Assembly (NCBI GenBank): GCA_900547945.1
Contig: URIT01000002.1
Location: 1-64,000, forward strand
Length of the DNA: 64,000 bases
Reading direction: 5' to 3'
DNA from: an uncultured bacterium
GTDB taxonomy: Bacteria; Verrucomicrobiota; Kiritimatiellia; RFP12; UBA1067
Part shown: positions 1 through 8,409 of the stretch, in pieces
How positions within the stretch are numbered: position 1 is the first letter of the stretch
Layout: each line of letters starts with the position of its first letter
Made by a program: the position numbers and the translations under genes
The notes under the pieces: generated by a model
Told to the model about the DNA's origin: nothing
The model's database searches: none
Seen by the model: the letters and a program-made list of their open reading frames with translations, nothing else

Positions 1-992
1 CCGCCCGCGAGCAGCTGCGCGAGGCGGTCGTCCCCCACGTCCGCGACGGCGGCGCCCGCCCGGGCCGCGCGCCACGCGCCGTAGGGCGCGAACTTCGCCT
101 TGACGACGGCCCAGTCGGCGCGCGTGATGGATTCGACGCCCGCCACGCCCAGAACAGGCCCTGCGGCCTTGTCCGCGAACGTCTGGAACCGTTCGGCCCA
201 GAGGGGGTTCACGCCCGCCGTGAGCGGCAGGACGGGCGTGGGGTCCTCGGCGACGAGCGGCAGGTCGGCGGGCGGCGTGAAGTAGGTGTCGATCTCCGCC
301 GCGACGGCCTCGTAGGCGGCGTAGGCGGTCGCCGTCGCTTCGCCGAGAACGGCGACCTTCGCGCCGGCGGCCTTCCAGGCGAGATGGGCCCGCGCGTCGG
401 CGAAGAAGCGGTCGGCCGCCGCCTGGTCGATGCCGTCGTCGCCCGAGCGGTCCCGCGTCGCGCCCTCGCATGCGGCGATCTGCGCAACCACGGCGGCAAG
501 CGCCGCGTCGGCGGTCGATTTCGGGGTGACGACGCCATCGCCGTTGAACGGCTGGGCGTTGAAGAGGGCCGTCGCGCCCAGCACGTCCGCAAGGGAGATC
601 GCCGTCGCGTCGGCGCGGTCCTCGCGGGCGAGGATGCGCGTGAAGGACGCGAGCAGGGTCTTGCCCTCCTCCGTCGTCGCGTCCACGTCGGCGAGGGACA
701 CCTCGGCCTTGCGCGCGAAGAGGACGTCGAGGCTGCGGAAGCGCGGACGCAGCCAGGCGACGGCGGCGAGCACGTCGGGCGCGCGGATGCGCCCGTCGCC
801 GTCCGCGTCGAGGAGGCGCAGGGTCGCCGCGTCGAAACGCAGTCCCTTCGTGGAGGCGGAAAGGACCGTCCAGAGCCGCTGGTCCAACTCGGGGAGCGCC
901 GCGAGGTCGGCCCCGGTCTCCAGCTTCACCTGCACGCAGCGGGCGGACTTGAAGAACCGCCATCTGTACGGTGCCGCATCCCCTCGCGTCAC
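1..992 (-). CDS. Conserved hypothetical protein with EF-hand-like loop, partial (3' end outside window)
   Basis: An open minus-strand frame of 330 codons runs off the left edge of the window. I place the start at a GTG that overlaps the stop codon of the upstream gene as GTGA. The protein begins VTRGDAAPYRWRFFK and has no signal peptide. Residues 62-73 form an EF-hand calcium loop, DADGDGRIRAPD, with D62, D64, D66, G67, I69 and an acidic last position. A weaker NGDGVV stretch follows near residue 150. I recall similar large uncharacterised proteins with this N-terminal WRFFK...QVKLETGADL block, but I assign no function. Translational coupling suggests co-expression with the sugar isomerase-like gene. 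Confidence 0.75.
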   Translation of the reverse strand, partial: MTRGDAAPYRWRFFKSARCVQVKLETGADLAALPELDQRLWTVLSASTKGLRFDAATLRLLDADGDGRIRAPDVLAAVAWLRPRFRSLDVLFARKAEVSLADVDATTEEGKTLLASFTRILAREDRADATAISLADVLGATALFNAQPFNGDGVVTPKSTADAALAAVVAQIAACEGATRDRSGDDGIDQAAADRFFADARAHLAWKAAGAKVAVLGEATATAYAAYEAVAAEIDTYFTPPADLPLVAEDPTPVLPLTAGVNPLWAERFQTFADKAAGPVLGVAGVESITRADWAVVKAKFAPYGAWRAARAGAAVADVGDDRLAQLLAG

Positions 993-1939
993 GCCATCAC
1001 CGCCTTCATCTTCGCAAGCCCCGTCTTCAGGGTCTCAAGCGGCGTCGTGGTGCAGTAGGAGGCGTTGAAGAGTTCAAGGGAGAGCCAGGGGTCGAGGCCG
1101 CCCGCGCGCAGGATGCCCTTGATCTCGCGCCACGGCGCGATGCCGTCGCCCGGCCAGACGCGGTCGGCGTCCTTCAGCTGCGCGCGCGCGGGCGTCGCCG
1201 GCACGTCGTTCATGTGGAGGACGGGCAGCGTGGACTTCGTGCAGAAGCGCAGGCCCTCGTAGGGGCTGCCCCCCCGGTACATGTGGTAGACGTCCGCGAG
1301 GACGGCGGCCTCCGCATGGCCCGAGGCCGCCGCGACGTAGAGCGCCTCGTTGAGGCGGCTCAGGTTCGCGGAATGCCCCCAGAATTCGAGGATCGGCACG
1401 ACGCCCATGCGCCCGCCCAGTTCGAGGACGGCGCGGTAGCCGTCCGCGAAGGCGTCGAGCGACACCTTCGGGCTACCGGGCTTCTGGAGGCCGAACGGCG
1501 GCGCCGCGATGAAGCGCCCTCCGAGTTCGGCGACGAGTTCCATGTCGGCCTTCATCTCCTCCATGCCCTTCCGGCGGTCTGCCGGGTCCGGCATCGCCCA
1601 ATGCGCGAAGCCGATGCCGTTCACGACGGCGAGACGGCCGTCCTCGCACATCTTGCGGATGTCGCGCAGTTCGCCGGCGGCCTTCGCCGCGCGGATGTCG
1701 GCGAGCCAGGGCTCGATGCCCTCGTAGCCCGCCGCGACGCACAGGCGCACCTGTTCCTTCAGCGGGCATTTGTACGTGCGGATCGTCGCAGGGTTCAGCG
1801 CGTAGCGGAACGCGCCCGCCGGGCGTGCCGCCCCCTCTTCGCGCCCGCCCGTGCAGCATCCCGCCACGAGCGCGCCGGCGGCGGCCGCGACCAGGAACTC
1901 CCTCCGGTTCGCAACGCCTACGTCTTTCTGCCTTGTCAT
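989..1939 (-). CDS. Sugar phosphate isomerase/epimerase-like lipoprotein (xylose isomerase-like TIM barrel)
   Basis: This 316-residue protein has the features of the AP-endonuclease-2/xylose-isomerase-like TIM barrel family, which isomerises or epimerises sugars and keto acids using a divalent metal. The motifs GYEGIEPWLADI, VPILEFWGHS, ADVYHMYRG and LHMNDVP resemble the family's metal-ligand strands. The N-terminus carries an NRREFL Tat-like motif (11-16) and a lipobox LVAGC (24-28), so export and lipid anchoring are likely. A strong AAAGGAG ribosome site precedes the ATG. It lies 27 nt downstream of the enolase-superfamily gene, consistent with one sugar-acid catabolic operon. The substrate cannot be read from sequence. 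Confidence 0.85.
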   Translation of the reverse strand: MTRQKDVGVANRREFLVAAAAGALVAGCCTGGREEGAARPAGAFRYALNPATIRTYKCPLKEQVRLCVAAGYEGIEPWLADIRAAKAAGELRDIRKMCEDGRLAVVNGIGFAHWAMPDPADRRKGMEEMKADMELVAELGGRFIAAPPFGLQKPGSPKVSLDAFADGYRAVLELGGRMGVVPILEFWGHSANLSRLNEALYVAAASGHAEAAVLADVYHMYRGGSPYEGLRFCTKSTLPVLHMNDVPATPARAQLKDADRVWPGDGIAPWREIKGILRAGGLDPWLSLELFNASYCTTTPLETLKTGLAKMKAVMA

Positions 1940-1966
1940 GGTCTCTTCTCCTTTCCTCGTCCACGC

Positions 1967-3289
1967 TTACGACCAGCGCCGGTCGTTGGCCCACTCGTGG
2001 TCCCATTCCTTCGTGGGCGTCCACGGCGGCGGGAAGTCGGGGCACGCATGCTTCAGGATGAGGTCTTCGTCGAGGTCGTCGATGCCGAGGCCGGGCCGCG
2101 TCGGCACCTCGATGAAGCCGCCGTCGTAGCGGAGTGCGGGCTTCACGAGGTCGCCCCACCACGGCACGTCCACGCTGTGCAGTTCGAGCGCCATGAAGTT
2201 GCGCGTCGCCGCCGCCACGTGGACGGCCGCCATGCAGGCGATCGGGCTCTCGGCCATGTGCAGGTTCATCTGCACGCCGTAGTCCTCGGCCATGTCGCCC
2301 ACCTTCTTCGTCTCCAGGATGCCGCCGGCCGTGAGCAGGTCGGGGTGGACGACGGCGAGCGCATGCGATTCGAGGAGCGGCTTGAAGTCCTCCTTCAGGT
2401 AGATGTCCTCGCCCGTTCCGAGCGGCGTCGTCGTCGCGGCGTGCAGCTGCCGCCACTGCTCGACGTTGCGCCAGGGCAGCACGTCCTCGGCCCACGAGAG
2501 GTGGTACTTCTCCAGGCGGCGCAGCAGCTGCACGCAGTCCTCGTAGGGGATGTGGCCGAGGTGGTCGATCGCGATCGGCACCTCCCAGCCGACGACGTCG
2601 CGCACGTCGGCCATGTACTTCTCCAGGTAGTCGAGGCCCTTCTCGGTGATGTGGATGCCCGTGAAGCCGTGCGCCGTGTTGAAGAGGTCGTAGGCTTCGC
2701 CGCGCATCGCGCGCGGGTCGATGGAGCCGTGCGGGGTCTGGACGACGTGCTTCATCTTCTTCATGTAGTCGAGGTAGCCGAGCGGCGCGATGAGCGCGCC
2801 GGGCACGTCCATCACAAGCTCGATGCCGAGGTCCATCTTGAGGAACGTGAAGCCACGCGCCATGCGCTCCTTCAGGGCCTGGCCCATGTCGCGGCCGCCG
2901 CCCTCCGAATCCGTGTCGCAGTAGCAGCGGATGCGGTCGCGCCACCGGCCGCCGAGCAGCTGCCACACCGGCACGCCCCACGCCTTGCCCGCGATGTCCC
3001 AGCACGCGAGCTCGATCGCGCACACGCCGCCCGCCTGGCGGCTGTCGCCGCCGAACTGCTTGATGCGGCGGAAGATCTTCTCGACGTTGCACGGGTTCTC
3101 GCCGAGGATGCGGCTCTTCAGGATTTCCGCGTAGGTGCGGCTGGAGGCGTCGCGCACCTCGCCGTAGCCGACGAGGCCCTGGTTCGTGTAGACCTTCACG
3201 AGCGTGCAGCGCTTCGGCGCGCCGTCGATGTCCGCGAAGCGGACGTCCGTGATCTGGAGGGTGGACGGATTGACTGTGTTGATGTTCAT
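1967..3289 (-). CDS. Mandelate racemase/muconate lactonizing enzyme family protein, probable sugar-acid dehydratase
   Basis: The 440-residue protein belongs to the enolase superfamily, whose members abstract a proton alpha to a carboxylate. An N-terminal capping domain (about 1-125) is followed by the barrel. Visible residues are K151-x-D153 on the second strand, the probable metal ligands D242, E268 and E294 (IDHLG, WAED, GTGED) and H344 in NLHMAESP. This pattern fits dehydratases of aldonic or galactaric acids better than racemases, which is inference. The family's usual length is 370-430. It precedes the isomerase-like lipoprotein gene. It has no signal peptide, so it should be cytoplasmic, unlike its exported neighbours. 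Confidence 0.85.
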   Translation of the reverse strand: MNINTVNPSTLQITDVRFADIDGAPKRCTLVKVYTNQGLVGYGEVRDASSRTYAEILKSRILGENPCNVEKIFRRIKQFGGDSRQAGGVCAIELACWDIAGKAWGVPVWQLLGGRWRDRIRCYCDTDSEGGGRDMGQALKERMARGFTFLKMDLGIELVMDVPGALIAPLGYLDYMKKMKHVVQTPHGSIDPRAMRGEAYDLFNTAHGFTGIHITEKGLDYLEKYMADVRDVVGWEVPIAIDHLGHIPYEDCVQLLRRLEKYHLSWAEDVLPWRNVEQWRQLHAATTTPLGTGEDIYLKEDFKPLLESHALAVVHPDLLTAGGILETKKVGDMAEDYGVQMNLHMAESPIACMAAVHVAAATRNFMALELHSVDVPWWGDLVKPALRYDGGFIEVPTRPGLGIDDLDEDLILKHACPDFPPPWTPTKEWDHEWANDRRWS

Positions 3290-3347
3290 GTTTCCGTACT
3301 GTATGGGGTTGTTCGTTGAATCGTTGAAGTTGGGAACCGGAAGTCGC

Positions 3348-5657
3348 CTAGTCCTCGCGCGTCACGCCCGTGCGCAGGAGCGGCAACACGCGCTCCGCGC
3401 GCCGGTCGAAGTTGAAGACGGTGAAGCCCCCGAGACCCAGTTCCCGCACGGCCTCGATCTGCTTCGCGAGCCGCACGCCGTCCGTCCCGTCGTTCTCCCA
3501 GCAGGAGAGGCCGATGCCGGGGTAGAGCTTCACCTTCTTCCCCACGGCCTCCATCTGCGTGCGCACCTGGCTGCGGAACATCGCGGCGGACTCGACGTAG
3601 TCCATGTGGCACGCGAAGTCCAGCCAGCCCGCGCGGCACCACGCCGGCCAGTCCTGCGCCACCGTCTCGGGATCGCTCGCCGGGTTGCGGAAGAGCGCCG
3701 CCGAGACCTGCACCCCCGGCGCCTCCCTGCGGACGCGCGTGGCAACCGTCTCGACGACCCGGGAGATGTTCCCCGTGCGGAAGCGCGTCCATTCACGCTT
3801 CAGCGTCGCCTTCGCGCCGTACACCGCGCCGGGCCAGTTCGTGACCGCGTGGCCGAGCGCCGCCTCGAAGCGCGCGCGGCACCCCGCGCAGAAGCAGCTC
3901 TCGCCGCCGGGATAGCGGATGTAGTCGAAGTGGACGCCGTCCGCCCCCTTCTTCGCGAGTTCGACCATCGCGTCGATCTCCAGCTGCTGGTTCGCGGGGT
4001 GCGACGGACAGAGCCACCGCCGCTGTGCCCTGCCCTTTGCGTCCACCTGCGTGCGCCCCGCCGCCGCCATCTGATCCTCGAACGCCTTCGACGTGTACGA
4101 GCCCATGTTCCAGCAGACCTTCCACACGTGCATCTTCACGCCGTACTTCCGGCACGCCGCCCGGCACTGCGCGAACGCATCGCCCTTCGTCGCCACGTCC
4201 GCCGCCACCGGCAGCACCTGCGAGGAATAGAACGCCACGCCGCCCCACGCGAGGTTCGGGATGACCGCGTTGAAGCCGTTCTCCTTCAGGAAGCGGATGG
4301 AGGCGTCCCAGTCGCGGTCGCCGCCCAGCCCCCGCGCGCTGTGGCACCAGAACGCGCGGTGTTCGCCCGGCTTCGACGGACGCTCCGCCAGCCACGCGCG
4401 CATCTCCGCCGCCCTCTTCTCCGCCGCCGCCGTCTGCGCCTCGATCTTCCCCTTCAGGGACGGCGCGAGCGCGTAGGCGAGCGCGCGCATGAAGTCGGCC
4501 TGCGCCCCCTCCGTGCCCCCCAGCCACACATGGCTCATGAAGAGACCCGCCTTCGTCCTGACGAGCGCGGGGATGCCGAGCGGCTTCCGCGCGCCGTCCG
4601 CCCATTCCGCCAGCACCTCCACCCCCGCGCGCCGCGCGGGCACATACGTCATCCACGACGCCTGCGGCACGAACGCGGGCTGCCCCGCAAGGCCCGTCCC
4701 CGTCTTGAGGAAGCCCGCGATCGCCGCGCCGCCGTCCTCGCCGGACCGCCGCATGCCCGCCATCTTCACGCCCAGCAGGTCGAAGACCTCGCGCGGCTGC
4801 GAGTAGCACGCCAGGATCCGGCCGCCCCCCTCGACATAGGCGCGCAGAAGCGCCAGCTTCTCAGGCGGGATCTGCGGGTTGTAGGGAAGGACGACGGCAG
4901 CCATGCCCTTCAGCGCCTCCGCCGTGAGGTCCGTGTCCGCCACGATCACCGCCTCCACGCCGATGGCGCGCAGGGAGGCGCTGACCGTACCCGCGAAGCC
5001 CAGGAAGCTCTTTGCGTCCGCCCCGCCCTTCGCGGCGAGCGAATCCGCGTAGACGACCGCGACATCCGGCACGCCGCCCACCACGGCGACGTTCGCCACC
5101 GCGCACCGCGTCCGCCCCGTCCCCGCGCGCCACCCGGAAATGCGCACGGCGGTGATCCTGCCCCATCCCGCCGGCGTCCCCTCGGGCGCGCATTTCGACT
5201 TCATCACCGTCACGCGCTGCCACGCGCCGCTCTCCTCGGGGGAGAAGCTTCCGTGGTACCAGCCGTCCCCGCTGCGGAAGTAGCAGCTGAAGGAAGTGAA
5301 TGCGGAAAGGTCGTCGCAGTAGAAGTCGAACTGGATGCCCGGCCACAGGCGCAGATCGCAGGGGAGTTTGAAGTCCCAGTTCGCCCGCGCGGGCGGCTTC
5401 GCCTGGGTGAAATCCGCCGTCATCTCCACCACGCCCGGCGCCCGGAACCGCGCCGGCGGCGTCGCCTCGCCGCTCAACACCGTCGCCTTCACCGCCGCCG
5501 CGTTCGTGACGGCACTCCAGGATGCCAGAACCTGTGCCTCGCCTGCGGCGGGCGCCGCGGGCAGGGCGGGCGCCTCGTCCGAACAACCCACGGCAAGGGC
5601 CAGGCAGAATCCCAGAACCACTCCGACGGCGCGTGACAGTCTCGCAGAATTTCGCAT
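3348..5657 (-). CDS. GHL10-family (glycosyl hydrolase-like 10) lipoprotein with N-terminal beta-sandwich and GATase-like domains
   Basis: A 769-residue lipoprotein with lipobox LAVGC at residues 21-25. Residues about 45-210 look like a carbohydrate-binding or CIA30-like beta-sandwich (WYHGSFSPEESGAWQRVTV). Residues about 215-420 resemble a glutamine-amidotransferase-like fold (VVLPYNPQIPPEKL, GGGRILACYS). From about 440 the protein is a GHL10/DUF187 barrel (RAFWCHSARGLGG, HVWKVCWNMG, GVHFDYIRYPGGES, CxxC near CFCAGCRARF). Members are extracellular hydrolase-like proteins of mostly unknown substrate. I chose the start at the signal peptide: the frame stays open upstream but overlaps the next gene. 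A TATAAT box sits 6 nt before the ATG, suggesting a leaderless transcript. Confidence 0.85.
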   Translation of the reverse strand: MRNSARLSRAVGVVLGFCLALAVGCSDEAPALPAAPAAGEAQVLASWSAVTNAAAVKATVLSGEATPPARFRAPGVVEMTADFTQAKPPARANWDFKLPCDLRLWPGIQFDFYCDDLSAFTSFSCYFRSGDGWYHGSFSPEESGAWQRVTVMKSKCAPEGTPAGWGRITAVRISGWRAGTGRTRCAVANVAVVGGVPDVAVVYADSLAAKGGADAKSFLGFAGTVSASLRAIGVEAVIVADTDLTAEALKGMAAVVLPYNPQIPPEKLALLRAYVEGGGRILACYSQPREVFDLLGVKMAGMRRSGEDGGAAIAGFLKTGTGLAGQPAFVPQASWMTYVPARRAGVEVLAEWADGARKPLGIPALVRTKAGLFMSHVWLGGTEGAQADFMRALAYALAPSLKGKIEAQTAAAEKRAAEMRAWLAERPSKPGEHRAFWCHSARGLGGDRDWDASIRFLKENGFNAVIPNLAWGGVAFYSSQVLPVAADVATKGDAFAQCRAACRKYGVKMHVWKVCWNMGSYTSKAFEDQMAAAGRTQVDAKGRAQRRWLCPSHPANQQLEIDAMVELAKKGADGVHFDYIRYPGGESCFCAGCRARFEAALGHAVTNWPGAVYGAKATLKREWTRFRTGNISRVVETVATRVRREAPGVQVSAALFRNPASDPETVAQDWPAWCRAGWLDFACHMDYVESAAMFRSQVRTQMEAVGKKVKLYPGIGLSCWENDGTDGVRLAKQIEAVRELGLGGFTVFNFDRRAERVLPLLRTGVTRED

Positions 5658-5663
5658 ACGCGG

Positions 5664-5669
5664 ATTATA
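5664..5669 (-). promoter_or_regulatory. -10 box of GHL10 lipoprotein gene, 6 nt before ATG
   Basis: On the minus strand the sequence reads TGTGGTATAAT followed by six bases and the ATG at 5657. It is a perfect -10 hexamer with an upstream TG. There is no good -35 and no room for a Shine-Dalgarno site, so transcription would begin at or next to the start codon. Confidence 0.6.
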
Positions 5670-5686
5670 CCACAAAACCGCGTCCG

Positions 5687-6055
5687 CTACCGAGACGGTC
5701 CGCCGCGTTCGCGCATTGCCGCGCGGCGGCGCTTCTCCTGCTCGATCTCCTGAATGAGCGAAATCGTCGCGCGGGCGCGCACATGCTCGCCTTTCTCCGC
5801 GCAGCGCTTCGCCAGCACGCGCAACATGCGCAGCTGCTCGTTCAGCTGCTCCTCGCGCATCTGGTCCCACACCCGGCGTCCCGCCGCCAGTTCCTCCTTC
5901 ACGTGGGCGAGCGCGCCGAACTGCGGCGCGTCCTCCCGCCGGGCGCGTTCGTCCCGCGCGGCGGAACAGCGCAGATCCAGGAGGCAGACGAGGATGACCG
6001 CCAGAATCGCAAGCAGCACCCAGCAGATTCCCTTCGTGTCGAAGAACAGCGCCAT
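5687..6055 (-). CDS. Small single-pass membrane protein of unknown function
   Basis: This 122-residue protein has one hydrophobic segment at about residues 8-26 (GICWVLLAILAVILVCLLDL). A highly charged, helical and probably coiled-coil cytoplasmic part follows (EELAAGRRVWDQMREEQL through EQEKRRRAAMRERGG). A strong AAGGAGGTCGCG ribosome site precedes the ATG, which together with the clean single frame supports expression. I do not recognise a family. It sits 29 nt upstream of the GHL10 lipoprotein gene, but that gene has its own -10 box. Confidence 0.65.
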   Translation of the reverse strand: MALFFDTKGICWVLLAILAVILVCLLDLRCSAARDERARREDAPQFGALAHVKEELAAGRRVWDQMREEQLNEQLRMLRVLAKRCAEKGEHVRARATISLIQEIEQEKRRRAAMRERGGPSR

Positions 6056-6185
6056 CGCGACCTCCTTTTTCCATGTGTTTCCCGAAACGGACCTTGCAGG
6101 CTTCCGATACCGCCCCGTTGAGACCGGCCCTTCCGTAATCTGCGCGCGACGCCCGCCGCCTGCGTTTCCGAAAACTCCAGGGAAA

Positions 6186-6224
6186 CAACGAAACAGGCCG
6201 CCCCCAAGGTGGAGACGGCCCGTT
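6186..6224 (-). terminator. Probable intrinsic terminator of pckG
   Basis: Minus-strand RNA would pair 6216-6224 with 6192-6200 (AACGGGCCG with CGGCCTGTT, one G-U pair). A T-rich stretch, TCGTTGTTT, follows. It lies 17 nt after the pckG stop codon. The loop is long, so termination strength is uncertain. Confidence 0.5.
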
Positions 6225-6240
6225 CCATCCGCAGACGCGC

Positions 6241-8193
6241 CTACTTCGCGAGCGCGGCCGTGACGTCGGCGAGCACCTGGCGGAGCGCCTTCGGGACGCG
6301 GTGCGCCGTCTTCGAGACGACCTTCGAGTCCTTCGACGGCTTCGCGTCGTATTCGTCATAGGACGCGCCGATCGTCTCGATCTCCTTCTTCCAGCCCTCG
6401 ACGTCCACCTTGAGGATCTCCTCCAGGTCGGCCTTGACGACGTGGAACTTCGCCGTCTCGTCGTTGTTGGCGAGGTCGATGTCCTCCGCGAACGGGATGT
6501 TGCCGATCGCCGTCTCGTTCGCCTTGACGGCGCCCTCGATGCGCTGGCAGATCCACTTCAGCACGCGGCTGTTGTCGCCGAAGCCCGGCCACATGAAGCG
6601 GCCGTCGTCGCCCTTGCGGAACCAGTTGACGAAGTAGATCTTCGGCAGCTTCGTCGCGTCGGCGGAGGTGCGCTCCATCTCCAGCCAGTGCTGGAAGTAG
6701 TCCGCGACGTTGTAGCCGAAGAACGGCAGCATCGCCATCGGGTCGCGGCGGACCTGGCCGATCTGGTCGGAGATGACGGCGGCCGTCACTTCCGAGCCGG
6801 CGGCGGAGCCCATGAACACGCCATGCGTCCAGTCCTTCGCCTCGTTCACGAGCGGAATCGTCGACGGACGGCGCCCACCGAAGAGGATCGCGTCGATCGG
6901 CACGCCCGTGGGCTTCTTGTTGAACTTGCCGTTGAAGCCTTCCTTGTCGAGGACGGGGCAGTTGACCGCCGGCGCCGTGAAGCGGCTGTTCTTGTGGGCC
7001 GCGACGTACTTGGACTCCTTGATCTCCTTCTTCGTCATGCCCGGCTTCGGACCCATGCGGTACGGATCGTCCGCGCAGACGTAGCAGGGGTTGCCCTTCC
7101 AGTCGATGCCTTCCTTCGGAGCCTTGATGCCCATGTCCTCCCACCAGATGTCACCGTCGGGCGTGAGAACGACGTTCGTGAAGATCGTGCCCTTCTTGCA
7201 GCTCTTGAGCGCGTTCGGGTTCGAGTCCATCGACGTGCCCGGCGCGACGCCGAAGAAGCCGTTCTCCGGGTTGATCGCGTAGAGGCGCCCATCGTCGCCC
7301 GGCTTGAGCCACGCGATGTCGTCGCCGATCGTCTGGAGCTTCCAGCCCGGAAGCTTCGGCAGCATCATGGCGAGGTTCGTCTTGCCGCAGGCGGACGGGA
7401 ACGCCGCCGTGACGTGGTACTGCTTCTTCTCCGGCGAGGTGAGCGTGAGGATGAGCATGTGCTCGGCCATCCAGCCCTGATCCTTCGCGAGCTTCGAGGC
7501 GATGCGGAGCGCGAAGCACTTCTTTCCGAGGAGGGCGTTCCCGCCGTAGCCCGAGCCGAACGACCAGATCTGGCGCTCTTCCGGGAACTGCGTGATGAAC
7601 TTGTCCTCGATCTTCTTCGCGCAGGGCCACGCGACGTCCTTCTGGCCCTTCTTGAGCGGCGCGCCGACGGAGTGGATGCAGGGGATGAAGTCGCCGTCCT
7701 TGCCGAGGTGGTCGAGGACCTCCTTGCCCGTGCGCGTCATGATGTTCATGTTCACGACGACGTAGGGCGAGTCGGTGACCTCGATGCCGTACTGGGTGAT
7801 CGGGTTGCCGATCGGACCCATCGCGAACGGGATCACGTACATCGTGCGGCCCTTCATGCAGCCCTTGTAGCTCTTGAGCATGAGCTTCTTCATGGCCTCG
7901 GGCTCCATCCAGTGGTTCGTCGGGCCCGCGTCGATCTCCTTCTTCGAGCAGATGAACGTGCGGCCCTCGACGCGCGCGACGTCGCTCTCGTGCGAGCGGG
8001 CGAGGTAGCAGCCCGGGCGCTTCTTTTCGTTGAGCTTGATGAACTGGCCGTTCTTGACCATCATCTCGCAGATCTTCGTGTGCTCTTCCTTCGTGCCCGT
8101 CACGACCACGATCTTGTCGGGCGTGCAGACCTTGTTCCACTTGTCTACCCAGTCGAACACCTTGGCGTTCGCGAATTTCGGCGTCTTGGCCAT
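6241..8193 (-). CDS. pckG: Phosphoenolpyruvate carboxykinase (GTP)
   Basis: A complete 650-residue GTP-dependent PEP carboxykinase that interconverts oxaloacetate plus GTP and PEP plus CO2 plus GDP in the cytoplasm. The P-loop FPSACGKTNLAMM, the second metal/nucleotide block TIGDDIAWL and the family signature FGGRRPSTIPLV followed by DWTHGVF are all present. Length is slightly above the usual 600-630. In anaerobes the enzyme often runs toward oxaloacetate, which fits the nearby OadA-type and citrate synthase genes. A good AAGGAAG ribosome site precedes the ATG. The promoter overlaps a 39-bp palindrome, so control by a DNA-binding regulator is plausible. Confidence 0.97.
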   Translation of the reverse strand: MAKTPKFANAKVFDWVDKWNKVCTPDKIVVVTGTKEEHTKICEMMVKNGQFIKLNEKKRPGCYLARSHESDVARVEGRTFICSKKEIDAGPTNHWMEPEAMKKLMLKSYKGCMKGRTMYVIPFAMGPIGNPITQYGIEVTDSPYVVVNMNIMTRTGKEVLDHLGKDGDFIPCIHSVGAPLKKGQKDVAWPCAKKIEDKFITQFPEERQIWSFGSGYGGNALLGKKCFALRIASKLAKDQGWMAEHMLILTLTSPEKKQYHVTAAFPSACGKTNLAMMLPKLPGWKLQTIGDDIAWLKPGDDGRLYAINPENGFFGVAPGTSMDSNPNALKSCKKGTIFTNVVLTPDGDIWWEDMGIKAPKEGIDWKGNPCYVCADDPYRMGPKPGMTKKEIKESKYVAAHKNSRFTAPAVNCPVLDKEGFNGKFNKKPTGVPIDAILFGGRRPSTIPLVNEAKDWTHGVFMGSAAGSEVTAAVISDQIGQVRRDPMAMLPFFGYNVADYFQHWLEMERTSADATKLPKIYFVNWFRKGDDGRFMWPGFGDNSRVLKWICQRIEGAVKANETAIGNIPFAEDIDLANNDETAKFHVVKADLEEILKVDVEGWKKEIETIGASYDEYDAKPSKDSKVVSKTAHRVPKALRQVLADVTAALAK

Positions 8194-8249
8194 GTTCTTC
8201 CTTGCTCCTTAGATGTGCCGGGAACTACCCGGCGGAAAAGTTGGCACAT

Positions 8250-8278
8250 ATTATAGAGGTTTACGGCGTTTCCCGCAA
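8250..8278 (-). promoter_or_regulatory. Sigma-70-type promoter of pckG
   Basis: On the minus strand TTGCGG (8273-8278) and TATAAT (8250-8255) are separated by exactly 17 nt. The spacing and -10 are canonical. The predicted transcript starts near 8243 and has a leader of about 50 nt containing AAGGAGC and AAGGAAG. Confidence 0.75.
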
Positions 8279-8297
8279 GGGGGAAAATGCCGTAAAC
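8259..8297. promoter_or_regulatory. 39-bp near-perfect palindrome overlapping pckG -35, candidate operator
   Basis: Outer arms GTTTACGGC (8259-8267) and GCCGTAAAC (8289-8297) are perfect inverted repeats. Inside them TTTCCC (8269-8274) and GGGAAA (8281-8286) pair again around a 6-nt centre. The structure covers the -35 hexamer and ends 3 bp from the -10. No T-run follows on either strand, so a terminator is less likely than a protein-binding site. Confidence 0.6.
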
Positions 8298-8409
8298 AAT
8301 GGGATGGGTGCAATTAATTCATTTTATGTCCAGCGCGCCGATTTAGGACGCGGGGATTGGGAAACGCGAAAGGGCGCTCCCGGCTTCCCGGCACGGGCGG
8401 AGACCGCCG

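Noticed and set aside
971..3319. A 782-codon open frame on the plus strand
   Set aside because: It lies opposite two clear minus-strand genes, is rich in Arg/Val/His/Glu as expected for antisense frames in GC-rich DNA, and has no recognisable domain. The same reasoning removes long plus frames at 6301-8256, 19118-20782 and 53464-56283.
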